The notes beneath the pieces were generated by a model that worked only from the letters and a program-made list of their open reading frames with translations, made no database searches and was not told the DNA's origin. From contig NZ_CYSP01000007.1 of assembly GCF_001298735.1 (NCBI RefSeq), forward strand, positions 149,577 to 213,576: a stretch of 64,000 nucleotides of DNA, given 5' to 3'. This DNA comes from Propionispora sp. 2/2-37 (GTDB lineage: Bacteria; Bacillota; Negativicutes; Propionisporales; Propionisporaceae). The translations under genes were made by a program, and so were the position numbers. This document shows, piece by piece, positions 60,161-64,000 of the stretch; within the stretch, counting starts at the first letter, position 1, and every line of letters begins with the position of its first letter.

Positions 60161-60200
60161 TTAGCTTGCTTTTATTATTAAATATAGAGGATGATTTGAA

Positions 60201-60533
60201 ATGAAGTATCTAAAATTTATATGTTCTAAATGTGGAAATATTTTTGCTCCTTCGGGTGGAGGGGTATTTTATGAAAGGGATAGATTCAGTCAAGCTATTC
60301 AATTCATTTGTCCGGATTGTAGCAAAGAATACACTGATAAATGGACAGTTAAAAGTAAAGTGTTTAGTCAAAGAAACATAGGTTTTATTGAGAATTTAGT
60401 TACTATTACATTTGCTGATGGTCGTGTTATAGAAGATATTCGTTGTAGTCAGATTAACGGAAAAATTAAATTGGTTGATAACACATGTTTACCAGAATAT
60501 GTTGTGGCACAAGTTGAGGGGGATATTGAATAG
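60201..60533 (+). CDS. zinc-ribbon phage protein 1
   Basis: A 110-residue protein with Cys pairs FICSKCGN (residues 8, 11) and FICPDCSKEY (about 37, 40), a two-knuckle zinc ribbon, followed by a beta domain VTITFADGRVIED. It shares layout with the next gene, including the second knuckle and the F-x-DGR segment. Start behind AGAGGATGATTTG. Possible DNA or RNA binding; unproven. Confidence 0.65.
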   Translation: MKYLKFICSKCGNIFAPSGGGVFYERDRFSQAIQFICPDCSKEYTDKWTVKSKVFSQRNIGFIENLVTITFADGRVIEDIRCSQINGKIKLVDNTCLPEYVVAQVEGDIE

Positions 60534-61096
60534 TGAAAAGATATTTTAGATCATTCAAATGTGGTTATTGTGAAAAGACATTTAAAGGAGATTCTGCAGG
60601 TGTGTGGGTTATGCCCAGAAAAGATAAAAGGGATACCAACGCAGAAGATAAATTCATTTGTCCGGCTTGTATGGCAAAATGGTATAAAAAATATGAGTAT
60701 AAGAATATGGTATATGTGCCTAATAATGTATTCCCAAGAGTTGACGTTACTTTTAATGATGGGAGAGTTTTAGGATTTGACATTAATACGCCTCGTCATG
60801 AAAGTGATGTACCTGATGAGTTATGGAATAAAATAGATATTTGTGTTCAAAAATACCGCGAAGAATTATATAAAAAAGCATGTATAGACGTTTCAGTTCT
60901 AGATACTTGGGATGAAAATAAAATGATAGCTACATTCGGCGATGGTACTAAATACGAACTTGAATTTAGATATCATGCTCAAAATGGTTTACAGTATAAA
61001 CCTGACGATGTGAAGAAATTGACACAAGATCAAATACAGAGAATTAATACATGGTTAAGGGATAATAACATTACCAATTATTATATTAGGGGTTGA
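60533..61096 (+). CDS. zinc-ribbon phage protein 2 (paralog of the preceding gene)
   Basis: A 187-residue protein starting at GTG that overlaps the previous stop by one base. Knuckles FKCGYCEKTF and FICPACMAKWYKK, then VDVTFNDGRVLGFDI, parallel the previous gene (CSKCGN, FICPDCSKEY, VTITFADGRVIED). It has about 90 extra residues with a second beta unit containing TFGDGTKYELEF, itself similar to the DGR segment. The pair looks like a tandem duplication with extension. Confidence 0.65.
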   Translation: MKRYFRSFKCGYCEKTFKGDSAGVWVMPRKDKRDTNAEDKFICPACMAKWYKKYEYKNMVYVPNNVFPRVDVTFNDGRVLGFDINTPRHESDVPDELWNKIDICVQKYREELYKKACIDVSVLDTWDENKMIATFGDGTKYELEFRYHAQNGLQYKPDDVKKLTQDQIQRINTWLRDNNITNYYIRG

Positions 61097-61100
61097 TAAC

Positions 61101-61412
61101 ATGACTAAAATATTTGGATTAATTGATAAAAAATATATTATCGCAAAGGCAGGACTAGAGATGGATAAAAAAATATTATTAGAAAAAATGTTTAATGAAT
61201 TTAAAGCAGATATAAAAGCTGAGATAGAAAAACTCAATACTGAGATTACAAAATTAAATAAAGAAATGGTAAATATCAAAGCCGAAAAAGAAAAAATGGT
61301 TAATATGCTTAAAGAGCAGCAAGATAGAATCTATTTTGAATCAGAAGAATTTAAAAAGCTATCGCCATTGGATAAATGTAAGGCAATTAGTAGAAAAAGA
61401 TATAGCAAATAA
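61101..61412 (+). CDS. coiled-coil phage protein
   Basis: A 103-residue, highly charged protein. Residues 25-75 are a long coiled coil (EFKADIKAEIEKLNTEITKL, then NKEMVNIKAEKEKMVNMLK). Function unknown. ATG behind AGGGGTTGATAAC. A terminator follows its stop codon. Confidence 0.6.
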   Translation: MTKIFGLIDKKYIIAKAGLEMDKKILLEKMFNEFKADIKAEIEKLNTEITKLNKEMVNIKAEKEKMVNMLKEQQDRIYFESEEFKKLSPLDKCKAISRKRYSK

Positions 61413-61428
61413 TAGTAAATATATTAAT

Positions 61429-61452
61429 GGGCGCAAAAATGCGCCCTTCTTT
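61429..61452 (+). terminator. terminator after the coiled-coil gene
   Basis: GGGCGCA (61429-61435) and TGCGCCC (61440-61446) form a perfect 7-bp stem followed by TTCTTTATTTTTT. Confidence 0.8.
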
Positions 61453-61477
61453 ATTTTTTGAAATAGGAGAGATAATA

Positions 61478-61759
61478 ATGGAAATTACTAAAGTTAGATT
61501 TATAAAGAAGAATAGCAAAACAAAGTATCATATTTGTGATGCAATATTGCAGATAGATCATGCTTTTGAAATTCATAAAGTACATGTATTTGAATATGAA
61601 GATGGAACGGTAAAAGCATATACTCCCCGTTATAGGAATAATGACCAGGTTTTTAGCTTTATCAAGTTTTATAATCCTAAAGATTTTCTTAAGAAAATAG
61701 ACAAGGCTGTAAAAGATCAATTAGAGGAAATTAGAAAATTAGGTTTATGGGAAGAGTAG
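61478..61759 (+). CDS. hypothetical phage protein, 93 residues
   Basis: ATG 61478 behind ATAGGAGAGATAATA; the open frame upstream is the preceding terminator. Mixed alpha/beta protein (EITKVRFIKKNSKTKYHI, HVFEYEDGTVKAYTPRYRN) with no recognised motif. Confidence 0.55.
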   Translation: MEITKVRFIKKNSKTKYHICDAILQIDHAFEIHKVHVFEYEDGTVKAYTPRYRNNDQVFSFIKFYNPKDFLKKIDKAVKDQLEEIRKLGLWEE

Positions 61760-61780
61760 GGTTACCCCTACCTTATTTTT
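61756..61780 (+). terminator. short terminator hairpin
   Basis: GTAGGG and CCCTAC form a 6-bp stem with a TTAC loop, followed by CTTATTTTTTATT. Confidence 0.65.
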
Positions 61781-61800
61781 TATTAATAAAGGGGTATTAA

Positions 61801-62601
61801 ATGGGGAATATGGTAAAGAAAATAAATAAGAGAAGACAGACCCGAGATAAAAGCGGAATGATTGCATATGGTACACCTGTTATTACTATATCTGATACTG
61901 CTTATAAAACATATAAATTTACTGACGAATGGACGGGTAATTTACCTGATATACCGCAGGATGGTTGTATATTCATAAAAGATAAATATTATGACATGTT
62001 TCAGTACTTTTTGAATTACTTAAGAGCAAGTAAAAAGATATTCTATGTTCTGCCTATTGAAACGTATAAAAAAGTATTTTCTGAACAAGTTTTAAAAGCG
62101 TCTGAAGTAGATTATGACTTTTCTGGATGTAGCCACATGTTAAATAATGAAAGTTGGATTATAGCGATACCGCAATATATTACTAGCAAAAAACATCTGT
62201 ATATACTTGGTCATGAAGTAGCGCATATTTATTTAGATAATTTACCAGAGAATGATCAAAGTAATCAGAAGATTGATTATAAAGCAGAGTATGAGGCAGA
62301 TACTTGGGCGTATGCCGTTATGGAGTATTTTGGATATCTTACACCTTCTCAAAGGTTGAAACTTACAGAGTTAAGCCAATTAGAAATCTTAGTTTGGACA
62401 AAACAGATCACACCTGAAGCATACGACAAAATCGCATCTCTTGATTTATTTAAAACATATGACAGAAGCAAGGGCTTACTGTCTGACGTAATATCAGCAA
62501 TGATTCTAAAAGGCATATCTGGCGGCGATATTATAAAAATGTTGCCTGAAACAATAGGGGGGAATAAAGAATGTCAAAATCAAAGGGTAAAACAGTATTA
62601 A
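61801..62601 (+). CDS. ImmA/IrrE-type zinc metallopeptidase of the phage
   Basis: A 266-residue protein with the zinc-peptidase motif LGHEVAHIYLD (His138, Glu139, His142) and a downstream acidic ligand region KAEYEADTWAYAV, the arrangement of COG2856 (ImmA/IrrE) peptidases. ImmA-type enzymes cleave phage repressors during induction. Here the small XRE protein at 59334 has no obvious cleavage domain, so its target is open. ATG behind AAAGGGGTATT. It overlaps the next gene by 31 bases. Confidence 0.8.
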   Translation: MGNMVKKINKRRQTRDKSGMIAYGTPVITISDTAYKTYKFTDEWTGNLPDIPQDGCIFIKDKYYDMFQYFLNYLRASKKIFYVLPIETYKKVFSEQVLKASEVDYDFSGCSHMLNNESWIIAIPQYITSKKHLYILGHEVAHIYLDNLPENDQSNQKIDYKAEYEADTWAYAVMEYFGYLTPSQRLKLTELSQLEILVWTKQITPEAYDKIASLDLFKTYDRSKGLLSDVISAMILKGISGGDIIKMLPETIGGNKECQNQRVKQY

Positions 62602-62852
62602 CAATAGCAGGTTTCTTTTTAGGTGCTGGACATGTGGGGCAAGCATTCTTTGGAGCTTCAAGTTCACTTATTGGTGGGCTTTATGGTGCGTCTTTAGCTG
62701 GATCACTTTGGTCAGCCACACATAAGCCAAAGATTGATAATAGTAATTCGTATAACTTTAATCAGCTTATGAACTCCGTATCATCTGAAGATCGCATACC
62801 AATAATCTATGGAACTCGTAAATGGGGTGGATGGCATTATAAAGAGGCGTGA
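62571..62852 (+). CDS. phage tail-tip-like fragment protein, 93 residues
   Basis: An N-terminal hydrophobic Gly/Ala-rich region (IAGFFLGAGHVGQAFFG and SSLIGGLYGASLAGSLW, possibly one or two membrane segments) is followed by NSYNFNQLMNSVSSEDRIPI and IYGTRKWGGWHY. The Y-N-F ... IP-I-YG-R--GG pattern resembles the N-terminal part of tail-tip attachment proteins (lambda J type). Those proteins are far longer; here the gene ends right after the motif, with a terminator at the stop codon. It could be a stand-alone module or a truncated gene. Confidence 0.5.
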   Translation: MSKSKGKTVLTIAGFFLGAGHVGQAFFGASSSLIGGLYGASLAGSLWSATHKPKIDNSNSYNFNQLMNSVSSEDRIPIIYGTRKWGGWHYKEA

Positions 62853-62864
62853 GCCTCTTTTTTA
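62842..62864 (+). terminator. terminator overlapping the stop of the tail-tip-like gene
   Basis: AAGAGGC and GCCTCTT pair around GTGA, followed by TTTTTATTT. Confidence 0.82.
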
Positions 62865-62889
62865 TTTCAGATAATGAGAGGTTGATTAC

Positions 62890-64000
62890 ATGGACAGTAA
62901 CAATAATAATATACAGTTTGCATTGGTATTTAAAGGTATCCAGGAAGCAATACGAGATATACAAAGGCTAAAAACCGAAATGGATAAATTAGGGCAAAAA
63001 GATAAAGGCAATAATACTGCAGTAGCAGAGCAATTAAAAAAAGACTTAGCTTTAACCGAAAAGGTTGTATCCGATGAAGTTAAAGCTATCAATGACAAAT
63101 TAGGGTTAATCGGAAAACAAAATGCTGATGCCAGTAAGCAATATTGGAAAGATGAAGAGGAAGCTATTAAAAGGCGTTCCAGATTGCTGCAGTCTCAAAT
63201 GGAGGCTATGGCAAGGGAAGAGGATGCTTTAAATAAAGAACGTCTTAGACAGCAAAAGGGAAATCCTGCTTTAGAAGCACAGCAATTAGCTACAGCAGAA
63301 CGTTTAAGACGGTCACAAATGCAATCAGAGCTAGAAGCCGTATTTAACCCTACAAAATTTGTAGACGGTTACAGACAGGCCATTGCATCAGCAACAGCCG
63401 AGGCTGAGAAATTTCATAGATTATTTAAAGAAACTGGCAATACTGATTATCAACAAAAGTCTATGCAATCGGTTTTACAGGTTAGACAACTCACAGATGA
63501 ATATGAGAAATTTAATAAGACACTAGGTAATACGCCTGGCTTACTGAGCAATATAGGAAGTGAATTTAAAAGGCACCTAGGGTTTACTCTTACTGGTTTG
63601 GGCGTAGGGGCGGTAATTGGTGGCATTTATGGGGCGTTGAGCGATATATCTAAACTGGATGAGGAATTCAACCAGTTAAAAACGGTATTACCGCAAACTG
63701 AAGCAAACCAAGAAACCTTTAATCAAGCCATTGAAGATAGTTTTCACCTTGCACAGAAATACGGTACTGCAATCAAAGATGTTACCGACTCCTTGCGCTT
63801 GATGGGACGTGGATACCATGATCTAAGCCAAACAGAAAAACTTAGCGAAGTAGCTTTAAAACTTGGCGTAGCTGATAATTTTAATCCTGAATTGGCTACA
63901 CGTACAATTGAGGGTGTTGTAGGGGCTTACGGGAAGCAGGCCGAAGCGGTACAATTCGCTACGCATGTTATGGATGCCATGACAAAAGTATCCCATACTA
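62890..64000 (+). CDS. phage tail tape-measure protein (partial)
   Basis: The frame starts at ATG 62890 behind GAGAGGTTGATTAC and is open for 370 codons to the window edge. Residues 1-230 are charged and largely coiled coil (IQEAIRDIQRLKTEMDKLGQ). Near 235-255 comes a hydrophobic Gly-rich segment (LTGLGVGAVIGGIYGALSDI), then LDEEFNQLKTVLPQTEANQE and DVTDSLRLMGRGYHDLSQTE, which match the tape-measure core where repeated helices set tail length. It is cut by the window end. Confidence 0.8.
   Translation, partial: MDSNNNNIQFALVFKGIQEAIRDIQRLKTEMDKLGQKDKGNNTAVAEQLKKDLALTEKVVSDEVKAINDKLGLIGKQNADASKQYWKDEEEAIKRRSRLLQSQMEAMAREEDALNKERLRQQKGNPALEAQQLATAERLRRSQMQSELEAVFNPTKFVDGYRQAIASATAEAEKFHRLFKETGNTDYQQKSMQSVLQVRQLTDEYEKFNKTLGNTPGLLSNIGSEFKRHLGFTLTGLGVGAVIGGIYGALSDISKLDEEFNQLKTVLPQTEANQETFNQAIEDSFHLAQKYGTAIKDVTDSLRLMGRGYHDLSQTEKLSEVALKLGVADNFNPELATRTIEGVVGAYGKQAEAVQFATHVMDAMTKVSHT

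Larger units (their letters stand above)
57643..64000 (+). mobile_element. integrated phage-like element (left part)
   Basis: It starts inside the tRNA-Gly anticodon arm and runs beyond the window. All genes are on the plus strand: integrase, DUF3789 microprotein, XRE regulator, small unknowns, two zinc-ribbon proteins, a coiled-coil protein, ImmA/IrrE-type peptidase, a tail-tip-like fragment and a tape-measure gene. AT content is higher than in the chromosome to the left. The right boundary is not visible. Confidence 0.85.

Overview
The window reads as chromosome of a low-to-mid GC, spore-forming, diderm Firmicute of the Negativicutes (Sporomusaceae-like). The firmicute signature comes from HPr kinase, GdpP, DUF951, the MazG-like/DUF2232 pair and a sporulation-type Lon protease. 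The diderm signature comes from a signal-peptide beta-barrel protein ending in Phe (50343-51011) and an exported M48 peptidase. Genus-level placement is inference.

Layout, left to right. (1) 1-6.8 kb: start of an unidentified minus-strand gene, then a ykkC-family riboswitch with terminator controlling a three-gene glutamate synthase in which the GXGXG domain is fused to the FAD/ferredoxin subunit, followed by an omega-amidase-type nitrilase. (2) 6.8-14.7 kb: three paralogous branched-chain-amino-acid-type binding lipoproteins, each behind its own sigma-A-type promoter, then one livHMGF set behind a leader with a terminator. (3) 14.8-20.7 kb: CBS-ACT protein, a CDF metal exporter behind a terminator-type leader RNA (possibly NiCo class), MscS channel, DUF951, YchF, and the rpsF-ssb-rpsR operon. 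(4) 20.8-27.9 kb: a dpp/opp-type peptide importer with an M29-like aminopeptidase and an XRE-cupin regulator. (5) 28.1-35.4 kb: MazG-like, DUF2232, gdpP, rplI, lon, dnaB housekeeping block. (6) 35.4-42.5 kb: ArsR plus Zn/Cd P-type ATPase with a clear operator, a DUF1450-like protein, purA, an unusual HPr, hprK and a CPA2 antiporter. (7) 42.6-45.9 kb: five tRNA genes, an MCP, Hsp20 and a small HAD protein.

(8) 45.9-57.6 kb is accessory: a 31-codon membrane-peptide locus with a 21-bp palindrome, a decayed second copy of that locus 1.5 kb away flanking a NUC1 nuclease, an M48 peptidase, the beta-barrel protein, a rifampicin phosphotransferase, two truncated convergent genes meeting at a deletion scar, a divergent AraC/SnoaL pair and the C-terminal stub of an old integrase.

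(9) From about 57.64 kb to the end lies an integrated phage-like element inserted in the anticodon arm of a tRNA-Gly. It holds a tyrosine recombinase, a DUF3789 microprotein, an XRE repressor, several small unknown genes, two paralogous zinc-ribbon proteins, an ImmA/IrrE-type peptidase, a stand-alone piece resembling a tail-tip domain, and a tail tape-measure gene running off the end. No replication, head or packaging genes are seen between integrase and tail, which is atypical.

All identifications are from reading sequence and translations; no database search was run.
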